64,000 nucleotides of DNA. Source: Chryseobacterium sp. StRB126. GTDB lineage: Bacteria > Bacteroidota > Bacteroidia > Flavobacteriales > Weeksellaceae. The notes below the pieces were generated by a model, which searched no databases, was not told the origin of the DNA, and worked only from the letters and a program-made list of their open reading frames with translations. Made by a program: the position numbers and the translations under genes. Numbering within the stretch: position 1 is the first letter of the stretch; each line of letters starts with the position of its first letter. Below, piece by piece: positions 7,958 to 17,067 of the stretch. Location of the stretch: assembly GCF_000829375.1 (NCBI RefSeq), contig NZ_AP014624.1:4712001-4776000 (forward strand). Direction: 5' to 3'.

Positions 7958-8054
7958 ATAATTTTTTATTAAAAAATAACCCATCCTATTTTCTCTAATG
8001 AAATTCTAATAGCATTCTAAAGCTTTTCTAACGGCTGAAAAAAGCCACTATTCC

Positions 8055-8062
8055 TACTTTTG
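8055..8062 (+). promoter_or_regulatory. -7 promoter box of the mgtC-RND operon
   Basis: TACTTTTG fits TAnnTTTG and lies about 120 bases before mgtC, leaving a long leader. No convincing -33 TTG is visible. Confidence 0.5.
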
Positions 8063-8082
8063 CACTGTAAAAAATAAAGCAC

Positions 8083-8118
8083 ATGGACGCAGATCCCTAC
8101 AGTACTTATCAATCTTAA
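8083..8118 (+). CDS. Possible 11-residue leader peptide before mgtC
   Basis: ATG at 8083 opens an 11-codon frame reading MDADPYSTYQS and stopping at TAA 8116-8118, inside the presumed mgtC leader. The early Asp-Ala-Asp-Pro recalls the MEPDP start of the enterobacterial magnesium leader peptide MgtL, where acidic and proline residues destabilise ribosomes at low magnesium. The stop codon touches the foot of the leader hairpin, the usual geometry for translation-coupled attenuation. There is no strong ribosome-binding site, and so short a frame could be chance. Confidence 0.35.
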   Translation: MDADPYSTYQS

Positions 8119-8162
8119 AAGCTTCAGTTGTACTCACTTTTCCCGTACAGCTTACCAGCTTT
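8118..8162 (+). promoter_or_regulatory. Leader hairpin between the uORF and mgtC
   Basis: AGTTGTAC (8126-8133) pairs with GTACAGCT (8145-8152) around an 11-base loop. AAAGCT (8118-8123) pairs with AGCTTT (8157-8162), giving a two-part stem with a small internal loop. It begins at the uORF stop and ends just before the AAAAAAAGGA ribosome-binding region of mgtC. There is no U-tract, so any control would be translational or by an alternative fold. Confidence 0.45.
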
Positions 8163-8180
8163 ATAAAAAAAGGAAAAGTT

Positions 8181-8660
8181 ATGAATACATTTGAATTTAC
8201 ACTTCGTTTATTAACTGCATTCTGTTTAGGAGCCGGCATAGGTTTCGAAAGACAGTGGCGTAAAAAAAATGCAGGTCTTCGCACCAATACCTTAGTTTGC
8301 ATAGGTTCCGCAGCATTCGTCCTCATTGCCATCAGAATTGGTGGTGATGCAGCCGGAAGAATCACCTCTTATATCGTTAGTGGCATTGGATTCCTTGGTG
8401 GTGGTGTTATCATGAAAGACGGCCTTACCGTTCGAGGATTAAATACAGCCGCTACCTTATGGTGTTCCGCAGCAATAGGAGCATTATGTGCTCTAGGTTA
8501 TCCCAAAGAAGCACTCATTACCGTCTTTTTCATTGTTTCCACCAATATATTTCTACGCCCTACTTTGTCTACCCAAAAGGAAGCCCGGAGTAAGAAACTG
8601 GTCATTAAGAAAAAGAACAACACAAAACCCAAAATCAGCAACAGTACCCAATTTTATTAA
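8181..8660 (+). CDS. MgtC/SapB-family membrane protein
   Basis: A 159-residue inner-membrane protein with the MgtC signature: GAGIGFERQWRKKNAGLRTN near 19-38, GDAAGRITSYIVSGIGFLGG near 55-74, and VRGLNTAATLWCSAAIGALC near 84-103. About four to five helices are followed by a basic C-terminal tail (KKLVIKKKNNTKPK). In enterobacteria MgtC responds to low magnesium and inhibits ATP synthase; many family members only have a general link to magnesium or acid stress. It is the first gene of an operon with the heavy-metal RND system, four bases before the adaptor ATG. The ribosome-binding region AAAAGGAAAAG is strong for this genome. Confidence 0.92.
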   Translation: MNTFEFTLRLLTAFCLGAGIGFERQWRKKNAGLRTNTLVCIGSAAFVLIAIRIGGDAAGRITSYIVSGIGFLGGGVIMKDGLTVRGLNTAATLWCSAAIGALCALGYPKEALITVFFIVSTNIFLRPTLSTQKEARSKKLVIKKKNNTKPKISNSTQFY

Positions 8661-8664
8661 GGTC

Positions 8665-9762
8665 ATGAAAAGAATCATCTTAAGCATTATCATTGTCTTT
8701 GCAGTTTCCTGCAAAGACAATGTCCCACAACAAATCCCGGAACAGGAAATTACTATGAAAGACAATCAGGTCATCATTTCTGAAAACAGCCCTGTTTTAA
8801 AGAAAATTAAAACCATAACGGTTAGCAATCAGGAATACAATCATGATATTACTTCTGTAGGAACCATAGAAGCCATACCCAATAATTATGCAGAAATAGC
8901 CAGCCCGTTTTCAGGAAGAATTACAAAAGCTTTTGTGAATATCGGGCAGAAAGTAAGTGCCGGAAGCCCACTTTTTGAAGTGCTGTCCTCAGGCTATCTG
9001 GATGTACAGAAAGAATATTCTGATGCATTGAACGAAGCTGGCTTGGCAGAAAAGAAATACAAACGCCAGCAAGATCTTGTAAAACACGGGGTAGGAATAC
9101 AAAAGGAACTGGAAGAATCTGAAACCGAATTCAAAAATAAAAAGATTTCCTTATCCAATGCATCCACAGCATTGAAAATTTACAAAAGCCAAGGAAAAGG
9201 TTCCGGAGGTTTGATCGTACGAGCACCCATTGCCGGCGAAGTAATTTCCAACAAAATAGTTACCGGACAGTATCTTCGTGAAGATGCAGAACCTGTGATG
9301 ATTGTTGCTGAACTTTCTAAGGTATGGATCTCCGGAGAAGTTAAAGAAAAGGATCTCCGGTTCATTAAAAACGGGGATCAGGTATCTGTAAAAGTCAATA
9401 CTTATCCGGACAGAGCCATTACCGGCAAAGTATACCATATTAATGATTGGGTAGATGAAGCAACGCGAAGCATCAAGGTTCTAATACAATGTGAGAATCC
9501 CGACAGAACCTTAAAACCCGGCATGTTTGCCACCATCACCTACTCCACCGATTCTGAAAACACAATTATTATCCCCAATTCTGCCCTGATGCAAAAAGAC
9601 GACAATCAATACGTCTGGATCAAAACCGGAAAAAATCAATTCATGAAGCGTAATGTGACCACTACTGAAGCTTCTGAAAAAACGGTGAAGATCACATCAG
9701 GCCTTAAACCGGGAGATGAAATCATGACAACAGGAGGAATTTATCTGCTGGATGTAAAATAA
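8665..9762 (+). CDS. RND efflux periplasmic adaptor lipoprotein (CusB/CzcB type)
   Basis: A 365-residue membrane-fusion protein linking the RND pump to the outer-membrane channel. The start is MKRIILSIIIVFAVSCKDN, with lipobox AVSC; a longer frame beginning at 8533 only overlaps mgtC. Barrel-sandwich halves flank a coiled-coil hairpin (about residues 95-185, rich in E, K and Q). The RSIKVLIQCENPDRTLKPGM segment and the terminal TSGLKPGDEIMTTGG are characteristic of the CusB/HlyD_D23 family. No His/Cys-rich metal tail is visible. It sits between mgtC and the pump gene in the same operon. Confidence 0.92.
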   Translation: MKRIILSIIIVFAVSCKDNVPQQIPEQEITMKDNQVIISENSPVLKKIKTITVSNQEYNHDITSVGTIEAIPNNYAEIASPFSGRITKAFVNIGQKVSAGSPLFEVLSSGYLDVQKEYSDALNEAGLAEKKYKRQQDLVKHGVGIQKELEESETEFKNKKISLSNASTALKIYKSQGKGSGGLIVRAPIAGEVISNKIVTGQYLREDAEPVMIVAELSKVWISGEVKEKDLRFIKNGDQVSVKVNTYPDRAITGKVYHINDWVDEATRSIKVLIQCENPDRTLKPGMFATITYSTDSENTIIIPNSALMQKDDNQYVWIKTGKNQFMKRNVTTTEASEKTVKITSGLKPGDEIMTTGGIYLLDVK

Positions 9763-9804
9763 ATGTTGAATGCGGAAACTGAAGTTTCCCATTAAAGTTA
9801 GATT

Positions 9805-12800
9805 ATGAAAAAGTTATTAACAGTTTCCATACAGAAAAAATGGCTTATACTGGCCCTCTTTATATTATTAGGTTTTTTTGGATACTATTCCTGGACTAAA
9901 CTTTCCGTTGAAGCTTATCCGGATATTGCAGACACCACTTCACAGGTAGTAACTCAGGTACAAGGACTCGCTGCCGAAGAAGTAGAACAACAAATCACGA
10001 TTCCACTGGAAAGAGCTCTTAACGGAATTCCGGGAATGCATGTGATGCGAAGCAAAAGTACATTCGGACTTTCTATGATTACCATTGTATTTGATGATGG
10101 CATTGATGATTATTGGGCTAGACAGCGTATTCAGGAAAGACTGGCTGAAGTTTCCCTGCCTTATGGTGCCCAGCCGGGACTAGATCCACTAACCTCGCCC
10201 GTAGGAGAAATCTACCGTTATGTTATTGAAAGTGACAATCACAGTTTAAGGGAACTTACTGATCTTCAGAATTTCGTGATCATCCCCAGAATAAAACAGG
10301 TTTCAGGCATTGCAGATGTAACTAATTTTGGAGGAATTACAACTCAGTTTCAGATAGAGCTTGATCCCAACAAGCTGGAACAATATGGTCTTTCCCTTGC
10401 AGAAATCATTGAAACCATCAGTAAAAACAATGCCAGCGCAGGTGGAAGTATGCTTCCCCGTGGTGATCTCGCCTATGTAGTTCGTGGAATCGGATTGATT
10501 AAAAATCTTGACGATCTTGGAAAAACCGTTGTGAAAACTGAAAAAGGAGTTCCTGTTTTTTTAAATGATATCGGAACTTTAAAATATGGAAATCTTGAAC
10601 GCAAAGGAATCCTTGGTTTTACTGACAGAAATAGAAACTATAATGAAAGTGTAGGCGGAATTGTCTTGCTATTAAAAGGTCAAAATCCATCGCAGGTATT
10701 AATTGGGGTTCACGAAGCAGTAGATGAACTCAACAAAAATATTCTTCCGGCTGGGGTAAAAATCCACACCTATCTGGACAGAACTGATCTGGTAAAAACC
10801 ACTCTTAACACCGTTTCTCATACCTTAACAGAAGGAATTGTTTTAGTAATCATTATACTGATTGTATTCCTTGGAAGCTGGCGGGGAGCTCTCCTTACAG
10901 CCATTACCATTCCTTTTTCACTTCTTATTGCTTTTATTTTAATGCATTTCACCAATATTCCGGCCAACCTTCTTTCACTGGGAGCCATAGATTTCGGAAT
11001 TATTGTAGATGGTTCCATCGTAATGCTGGAAGCTATATTGAGGCAGAGAGAAGAACATCCCGACAAGGAACTAGAAGAGAAAACAATCATTCAAAAAGCC
11101 ACTGAAATTGCGAAACCGATATTCTTTTCAGGAATTATCATCATTACGGCTTACCTGCCTTTGTTCGCATTTGAAAGAGTGGAAAAAAAACTATTTACTC
11201 CCATGGCATTTACTGTAGGATACGCATTATTAGGAGCTCTGGCTGTCGCTTTATTACTGATCCCCGGGCTGGCTTATATGATTTATAGAAAGCCAAGAAA
11301 ATTGTATCACAACCGATGGCTTGAAAAAGTAAGTAACGCTTATGGCAAAGGAATTGATAAAATCATGGATGCTCCAAAAAAAATCTTCATCCCTGCAGGA
11401 ATCGTTTTACTTGGAGCCGGAATTCTTTCTTATAGCGTGGGCAAAGACTTCTTACCTGAACTTGATGAAGGTTCTATCTGGCTGCAGGTACAGCTTCCAC
11501 CGGGAATTTCTTTGAAAAAGGCTCAGGAAATGAGTGATTCTCTTCGTCTCAGAACGATGAAGCATTCCGAAGTTACTTATATTATGGTACAGGCAGGGCG
11601 TAATGATGACGGCACCGATCCATGGACAGCCTCTCACTTTGAAGTATCTGTAGGTATCAAACCTTACAAAGAATGGGCATCAGGAAAGACAAAAGCAGAC
11701 CTCATCAAAGAATTAGCAGAAGATTATAAGGAAATGCCCGGCTTTACCGTAGGTTTCTCTCAACCTATGATTGATGGAGTAATGGATAAAATATCAGGAG
11801 CTCACAGTGAGTTGGTGGTGAAAATTTACGGGGATGACTTCGCCGGAACAAGACAGGTTGCAGACAATGTTCTTTCCCTTTTAAAAACCGTTCCCGGTTC
11901 TGCGGATCTCGCCATTGATCAGGAGCCACCGCTTCCTCAGTTGCAGATTGTTGCTGACCGAAATAAAATTGCCCAGTACGGATTGAATGTTTCTGATGTT
12001 ACTGATCTTATTGAAACGGCTCTCGGAGGGAAAGCCGTCTCCCAAATCTTCATTGGCAACAAAGTATATGATATTTCCTGCCGCTATGTTGAAAACAGCC
12101 GCAATACTCCCGAAAAAATAGGAAACCTGATGCTGGCCTCTTCTTCGGGAGCAAAAATTCCCCTTTCGCAAATTGCCACGGTAAAATTGAGTACCGGAGA
12201 AAGTACCATCACAAGAGAAATGAATAAGAGACACCTTACCGTGAAACTAAACCTTAGAGGGCGTGATCTTACTTCATTCATCAACGAAGCACAGAAAAGT
12301 ATTGAAAAAAATATTCGTTATGATCATGAAAAATTTCAGATCAAATGGGGCGGACAATTTGAAAATAAAAACAGAGCTTATTCAAGGTTAGCAGTTATTG
12401 TACCGTTGGCACTAGCGGTTATGTTCCTGCTGCTATATGGAGCGTTTGGAACCTTCAGACAGGCATTGGTCTTAATGAGTATCATTCCGTTGGCCTTATT
12501 TGGAGGAATGTTAGCTTTGAATATCAGAGGAATGTCACTTAATGTATCTTCTGCAGTAGGCTTTATTGCTCTATTTGGAGTGGCTATTCAGAATGGAGTA
12601 ATTATGGTTTCTCATATCAATACCCTCAGAAAAAATGGAATTCCGCTTAAAGCATCAGTCATTCAGGGAGCAAAGGATCGTTTCAGACCAGTATTAATGA
12701 CAGCTTCCGTAGCGATCATCGGATTATTACCTGCTTCTCTGGCAACAGGAATCGGTTCTGATGTACAGAGACCTTTGGCTACCGTCATTGTGTATGGATT

Positions 12801-12900
12801 GATGTTCTCTACATTCCTTACCCTGTTTGTACTTCCTGCCATTTATTATTTAGCTGAATACCGTTTCGATAAACAAAATGCAACCTCTCATGAAATCTAA
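9805..12900 (+). CDS. CzcA/CusA-family heavy-metal RND efflux pump
   Basis: A 1031-residue inner-membrane RND pump that would export metal ions driven by proton influx. Two large periplasmic loops and 12 helices are predicted. The helix-4 motif IDFGIIVDGSIVMLE has the DFGxxxDG pattern of the zinc/cobalt/cadmium or nickel (HME1-3) subfamilies, not the monovalent copper/silver type. Other landmarks are ASVAIIGLLPASLATGIGSD near 971-990 and AYPDIADTTSQVVTQVQGLA near 37. Start MKKLLTVSIQKKWLI. Substrate class is inferred from the motif only. The gene overlaps the TolC gene by 11 bases, so the three-part system is one transcript. Confidence 0.94.
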   Translation: MKKLLTVSIQKKWLILALFILLGFFGYYSWTKLSVEAYPDIADTTSQVVTQVQGLAAEEVEQQITIPLERALNGIPGMHVMRSKSTFGLSMITIVFDDGIDDYWARQRIQERLAEVSLPYGAQPGLDPLTSPVGEIYRYVIESDNHSLRELTDLQNFVIIPRIKQVSGIADVTNFGGITTQFQIELDPNKLEQYGLSLAEIIETISKNNASAGGSMLPRGDLAYVVRGIGLIKNLDDLGKTVVKTEKGVPVFLNDIGTLKYGNLERKGILGFTDRNRNYNESVGGIVLLLKGQNPSQVLIGVHEAVDELNKNILPAGVKIHTYLDRTDLVKTTLNTVSHTLTEGIVLVIIILIVFLGSWRGALLTAITIPFSLLIAFILMHFTNIPANLLSLGAIDFGIIVDGSIVMLEAILRQREEHPDKELEEKTIIQKATEIAKPIFFSGIIIITAYLPLFAFERVEKKLFTPMAFTVGYALLGALAVALLLIPGLAYMIYRKPRKLYHNRWLEKVSNAYGKGIDKIMDAPKKIFIPAGIVLLGAGILSYSVGKDFLPELDEGSIWLQVQLPPGISLKKAQEMSDSLRLRTMKHSEVTYIMVQAGRNDDGTDPWTASHFEVSVGIKPYKEWASGKTKADLIKELAEDYKEMPGFTVGFSQPMIDGVMDKISGAHSELVVKIYGDDFAGTRQVADNVLSLLKTVPGSADLAIDQEPPLPQLQIVADRNKIAQYGLNVSDVTDLIETALGGKAVSQIFIGNKVYDISCRYVENSRNTPEKIGNLMLASSSGAKIPLSQIATVKLSTGESTITREMNKRHLTVKLNLRGRDLTSFINEAQKSIEKNIRYDHEKFQIKWGGQFENKNRAYSRLAVIVPLALAVMFLLLYGAFGTFRQALVLMSIIPLALFGGMLALNIRGMSLNVSSAVGFIALFGVAIQNGVIMVSHINTLRKNGIPLKASVIQGAKDRFRPVLMTASVAIIGLLPASLATGIGSDVQRPLATVIVYGLMFSTFLTLFVLPAIYYLAEYRFDKQNATSHEI

Positions 12901-14149
12901 TTTTTTAATCATAGTATTATGTACCGTTACCGGTATATTCATTAAAGGCCAGACAGAACAGGGGCCTATTTACTTCAATGAATACCTGAATTATGTGAAG
13001 GATAAAAATCTAGGTCTTGCTGCACAGAAGTACAACGTCAGCATGGCTGAAGCCTCTATCCTCACCGCAGGAATATTTCCGGATCCTCAAATTGAAATGG
13101 AAACTTCTAACAACGGGGTTTCCAAAGATATGGGGTACACAGTTGAAGGAGCCGTTAGCTGGACGCTTGAATTGGGTGGCAAAAGAAAAGCAAGAATAGA
13201 AACCGCAAAAAATGAAGCCGAATATTCTAAACTACAACTACAGGATTATCTACGAAACCTTCTTGCTGACGCTACTTTAGGGTATATTGAAGCTTTAAAA
13301 TCAAAAGCATTGCTGAATGTTCAGAAAGAGTCTTATCAAAGTATGCTTAAACTGGCTAAATCTGATAGTATCCGATACAAGTTAGGTGATATTTCCAAAG
13401 TAACCTCTCAGCAAAGCAGATTGGAAGCTTCTTCTTTATTGAACGAAGTTTATCAGCTGGAAGGAGCTCAGCAACAGTCTATCACTGCCTTATCTGATTT
13501 TATCGGGAGTGACAGTACTGGCAAAGAGGTTGCCGGAGATCTCAATACCTTCAACAGAACGTTCACTTTAAATGACCTCATTACCCAGGCTTTTAACCAA
13601 AGAGCAGATCTTTTAGCTTCCAAGCAAAATATCAATACTGCTGCCAGCCGTATTAAACTTGAAAAAGCTAATCGCGTTATAGACTTAGGATTGAGTGCCG
13701 GAGCCGGACACAATACTGTGGCCAATAATGAAATTGCACCTTCTCCTGCTGTCAATACCGTAAAATTGGGAATCAGTGTTCCTATAAAATTTTCCAATCG
13801 CCGGAATGCCGATCTTAAAATTGCAGAAATGGGCTACTCACAGGCAGAAACAGAATACAGACAGATTGAAAACAGCATCAGGATGGAAGTTACTCAGGCT
13901 TACCAACAGTATACTTCTGCGCAAAAACAGCTGCAGCAATTTGATAACGGCATGCTGAAAGAAGCAGAAAACATCCTGAAAGGAATCACTTACAGTTATC
14001 AGCGGGGAGAAAGTTCTATTTTAGAAGTACTCAATGCCCAAAGAACGTATAATGAGCTTCGTCAGAATTATTTCCAACTTTTAACAGAAAACGCTTCCGC
14101 TTTAATTGAACTTGAACGTAAAGCCGGAATCTGGGATATTGATTTTTAA
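12890..14149 (+). CDS. TolC-family outer-membrane efflux channel
   Basis: A 419-residue outer-membrane channel subunit completing the tripartite pump. The start chosen is ATG 12890 (MKSNFLIIVLC..., a clear signal peptide ending near FIKGQ); an ATG four codons earlier is also in frame. Two OEP repeats are seen, with long helical segments around residues 85-170 and 300-385, including IRMEVTQAYQQYTSAQKQLQ and GESSILEVLNAQRTYNEL, typical of the CzcC/CusC group. It overlaps the pump gene stop. A dispersed repeat begins four bases after the stop. Confidence 0.93.
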   Translation: MKSNFLIIVLCTVTGIFIKGQTEQGPIYFNEYLNYVKDKNLGLAAQKYNVSMAEASILTAGIFPDPQIEMETSNNGVSKDMGYTVEGAVSWTLELGGKRKARIETAKNEAEYSKLQLQDYLRNLLADATLGYIEALKSKALLNVQKESYQSMLKLAKSDSIRYKLGDISKVTSQQSRLEASSLLNEVYQLEGAQQQSITALSDFIGSDSTGKEVAGDLNTFNRTFTLNDLITQAFNQRADLLASKQNINTAASRIKLEKANRVIDLGLSAGAGHNTVANNEIAPSPAVNTVKLGISVPIKFSNRRNADLKIAEMGYSQAETEYRQIENSIRMEVTQAYQQYTSAQKQLQQFDNGMLKEAENILKGITYSYQRGESSILEVLNAQRTYNELRQNYFQLLTENASALIELERKAGIWDIDF

Positions 14150-14153
14150 AAAA

Positions 14154-14313
14154 GGGAAGTCAGAAGCGGGAAGAAGGAAGTTGATGATCGTTGAAAAATA
14201 ACTGAAACGCCCATTAATTAATCTTTTAAAATCGAGAATATTCTTAATAATAAAAGATAAGCTATCAAAAACACAACAGTAACCTCCAGCCTCCCTCTTC
14301 CAGCTTCTCGCCT
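14154..14313. repeat. Dispersed inverted-repeat element, copy B
   Basis: Left arm GGGAAGTCAGAAGCGGGAAG then AAGGAAGTTGATG (14154-14186); right arm TAACCTCCAGCCTCCCTCTT then CCAGCTTCTCGCC (14280-14312). The core is about 95 bases and AT-rich, and does not resemble the cores of copies A or D. It starts four bases after the TolC stop codon. Confidence 0.75.
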
Positions 14314-14333
14314 TTTAAAACACCTCATCATTC

Positions 14334-14370
14334 AAAAAAAGCCCTGATATCTAAATGATTCAGGGCTCTT
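14334..14370 (-). terminator. Terminator of the DUF1801 gene
   Basis: GCCCTGA / TCAGGGC stem (14341-14367) with seven T on the minus strand. It probably also stops the convergent efflux operon. Confidence 0.85.
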
Positions 14371-14371
14371 G

Positions 14372-14827
14372 TTATTTCTTATATTGAGATTCGTAGATAC
14401 TAATCCAATCCTCAACCGTCATTTTCTGACTCAGTTCTGCGATCAGTTCAAAAGGAATATCTTCAGGGTTTTTGAAACGGACGCAGGATTTTCCCATATC
14501 CAGCTTTTTCTTGGAATGCTTAGGATATTCTCCCACAAACCAATCCAACAGCTCCGGTCTGGAATACAATCCCATATGATACAATGCAATAAAGTTCTTT
14601 TGTGAAGCCAGATTGATAAAGGGTAAAGGTGTTCCCGGTGTACAATGATATCCCGCAGGATAAGTTTTCAATGGAACCACCCAGCCTAGCATTCCGTAAT
14701 TGGAAATTTCTTCAAAACCTTTAGGCAGATTCTCATTAATCACATCAAAAAGTTTTTTAAACGGCTCCTTTCTTTCCGGCTGAATCTTTGAAAGATAGTC
14801 ATCCAATGAGTTTGATATAATTTGCAT
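14372..14827 (-). CDS. DUF1801 domain protein
   Basis: A 151-residue soluble protein of the DUF1801 (YdhG-like, frataxin-like fold) family. Recognisable segments are SLDDYLSKIQPERKEPFKKL near the start, ISNYGMLGWVVPLKTYPAGY near 41-60, and GKSCVRFKNPEDIPFELIAE near 111-130. The biochemical function of the family is not settled; some members have been linked to iron or metal handling. It is monocistronic, between two dispersed repeat elements and two terminators. Confidence 0.85.
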   Translation of the reverse strand: MQIISNSLDDYLSKIQPERKEPFKKLFDVINENLPKGFEEISNYGMLGWVVPLKTYPAGYHCTPGTPLPFINLASQKNFIALYHMGLYSRPELLDWFVGEYPKHSKKKLDMGKSCVRFKNPEDIPFELIAELSQKMTVEDWISIYESQYKK

Positions 14828-14889
14828 TTTCAGTGAGTTTTAGAGGTTGAAATTAACAAAATTTATTTATTATTTATAGAGAAATAGAT

Positions 14890-14920
14890 GGGAAGCCGGA
14901 AGAGGGAGACCGGAAGTTAC
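14890..14920. repeat. Half copy of the inverted-repeat element (C)
   Basis: GGGAAGCCGGAAGAGGGAGA then CCGGAAGTTAC matches the left arm of copies A, B and D; no right arm is found within 200 bases. Confidence 0.6.
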
Positions 14921-15002
14921 CTTTTGACATATATGTGTTGAAAGTATCTCAAATCATTTTAGAATCAAATCACAATGATGCCTAACATTTATCCAGGCTT
15001 CA

Positions 15003-15036
15003 TAAAAAAGCAGCGATACAATAATGCATCGCCACT
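15003..15036 (-). terminator. Terminator of the fibronectin-III cargo gene
   Basis: GGCGAT / ATCGC hairpin on the minus strand followed, after TGC, by six T; 24 bases beyond the stop. Confidence 0.6.
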
Positions 15037-15059
15037 CAACTTTATTTACATTAAAAAAA

Positions 15060-16853
15060 TTATTTTTTGATCGTTTTTACTGTAGATTGTGATCCGTCTT
15101 TAAAGTAAAGCGTTACAAAATACAATCCGGAATTCAGCCTGCTTAGATCCAGCTCTTTCACAGAACCTTCAATTGTTTTCACCACTCTTCCTGAAGTATC
15201 TGTTATAGCAACTGACTTAACATCTCTTGTATCTGAAATATACAGAATATCTTTAAACGGATTCGGATGAACTGATGCTTTTTTCACCTGACGGTTCACC
15301 TCCGAAGTACTTAGTTGAGCATTTTCAACCGTAAAATCTTCTACATAGAAATTATAATCCAGGTCTTCATCCTGCGATCCTGTGCTGCCATAAAATGCAA
15401 AGACCGTATTCGCACTGACAAAGTTAGCCAGATCGAACGTATATTCATTAGAAGTATTAGACGGAGCATTATTGGTATCCCAGGTTTGCAGAATCATCCA
15501 TGTAGTTCCACCATCATTGGAAACCAGGAAATGAACAACATCATCACTATCCATTCCTGAAGAATCCGCATTATAATATTGTGTTACTCCATATTTAAAC
15601 TTCACTTTATAGCTACCTGCAGAGAGATTAAAAGATGCTGTCTTAAGCCATCCTGTTCTATCTGAGGAGTATAAATTCATAGAAGCTGAAGGTCCGTTAG
15701 CTGATGTATTTAAAAAACTACGCGATCCCCAATAAGAAAAACCTGTACCTGATGGCCCTGTAGTAGGATCTCCTCCAGTTAAGTTATTAGCCCAGCATAG
15801 GCCAGGGAAACTACTAAAATCATTAGTATACGATGGCACTATTGCACCACATTGTGTTGTAAATGATTTAGCAAGAGACCATGCACTCTTGCTTGTTGCT
15901 GTACTACAATTGGCTCTTACCCAATAATAATATGTTGTACTTGGAGATAAGTTACTGAGAGTATAGGAAGTTCCTGTAACATTGGAATGATTAGGATTTA
16001 CATTACTCGCAGGAACTGCTGAATTAGTACTATAATAAATATCATAACTTGTAGTCTGATTACTTGCCGGAACCGTCCATGAAATCTGAGCAGTATTGGC
16101 TGTAACTCCGGTTGCTTCATCTGTTGTCGGAGCAATACAATCAGTATAACCATCTACTGAAAAGGCAAAAATATTAGGAATTCCGAAGCCGGAGCTTTTT
16201 GTAATTGTTACACTTTGTATTGGTTTAGCCTGATTAGCTGCATCAATATCCAAAACAGTCTGATACAATCTGGGATTAGTACTATTAGGTTCTAAGTTAT
16301 CATTATCTCTATTGATCCTTCCAATCCCCTGAATAGCAAAATTAGAGCCGCCATACCAGTCTGAAATGTTAATATCAGAAAATGTTTGGGTTGAACTATC
16401 TGTAAAAGTTACTGTTGCACTTACTATAGATGCACCACTACCACTCGTTGAAAGCATATACAGCTTAAAAGCAGCCTTTGGAGTAGTAAATACAAGAGTT
16501 CCATTATCTCCTGCTGTGATCAGCTTTAAAGAATTATTAGCACTTAAATCCCCCAATTGGTAACTTAAACCAGGTGTAGAAGGTACCACTGAATTAATGA
16601 TACCATCCGCAGGGATTCCATACGTAAGAGCAGAGCTAGTGGGGGTAAGTTTAAAATCTCTCGCTACAAAAGCAAAAGAAACTCCATCAACGTCTGCTGT
16701 AGTAGATATTGAAGAAGTCCCTACTCCGTTGGCAATTACATCTGCCGTAAACCCGGAAGTAATCGGCATCTTTTGAAAATTTTGAGCCATCATTGCTGAT
16801 GCTGAAAGAAGAGCAATAGCAGGTAAAGCTCTAAAAAATAAATTTATTGTCAT
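15060..16853 (-). CDS. Secreted fibronectin-III protein with T9SS sorting domain
   Basis: A 597-residue secreted protein, start taken at MTINLFFRALPAIALLSASA (signal peptide ending near MMAQ) rather than 13 codons upstream. A fibronectin type III domain lies around residues 240-330 (CIAPTTDEATGVTANTAQIS, TTYYYWVRANCSTATSKSAW). A following region of about 160 residues (NDFSSFPGLCWANN onwards) looks like a MAM/jelly-roll-type adhesive module. The C-terminal 75 residues (VHPNPFKDILYISDTRDVKS, ending GLYFVTLYFKDGSQSTVKTIKK in pieces) form a type A T9SS sorting domain. It should be exported and anchored or released by T9SS. No enzyme motif is visible; probably an adhesin. Confidence 0.88.
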   Translation of the reverse strand: MTINLFFRALPAIALLSASAMMAQNFQKMPITSGFTADVIANGVGTSSISTTADVDGVSFAFVARDFKLTPTSSALTYGIPADGIINSVVPSTPGLSYQLGDLSANNSLKLITAGDNGTLVFTTPKAAFKLYMLSTSGSGASIVSATVTFTDSSTQTFSDINISDWYGGSNFAIQGIGRINRDNDNLEPNSTNPRLYQTVLDIDAANQAKPIQSVTITKSSGFGIPNIFAFSVDGYTDCIAPTTDEATGVTANTAQISWTVPASNQTTSYDIYYSTNSAVPASNVNPNHSNVTGTSYTLSNLSPSTTYYYWVRANCSTATSKSAWSLAKSFTTQCGAIVPSYTNDFSSFPGLCWANNLTGGDPTTGPSGTGFSYWGSRSFLNTSANGPSASMNLYSSDRTGWLKTASFNLSAGSYKVKFKYGVTQYYNADSSGMDSDDVVHFLVSNDGGTTWMILQTWDTNNAPSNTSNEYTFDLANFVSANTVFAFYGSTGSQDEDLDYNFYVEDFTVENAQLSTSEVNRQVKKASVHPNPFKDILYISDTRDVKSVAITDTSGRVVKTIEGSVKELDLSRLNSGLYFVTLYFKDGSQSTVKTIKK

Positions 16854-17040
16854 TTTATTCACATTTGAATGGTAAATTAAGAAAAATATCAATATAAAAA
16901 GATTATTTTTAACAAATAATCAAAAAATCAATCAAAACAAAACTAATATTAATAGTAAATCCTATAAAATTATCAATGCTGAAAGGAGATGATAGGCCGT
17001 TTCTTCTTATTCTTAATTTTATTATTGGGAAATTAAATCC

Positions 17041-17048
17041 TATTTTTG
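17041..17048 (+). promoter_or_regulatory. -7 promoter box of the aminotransferase gene
   Basis: TATTTTTG, 19 bases before the ATG; a TTG at 17025 is closer than usual. Confidence 0.5.
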
Positions 17049-17067
17049 TCATACAAATTTTTGAACA

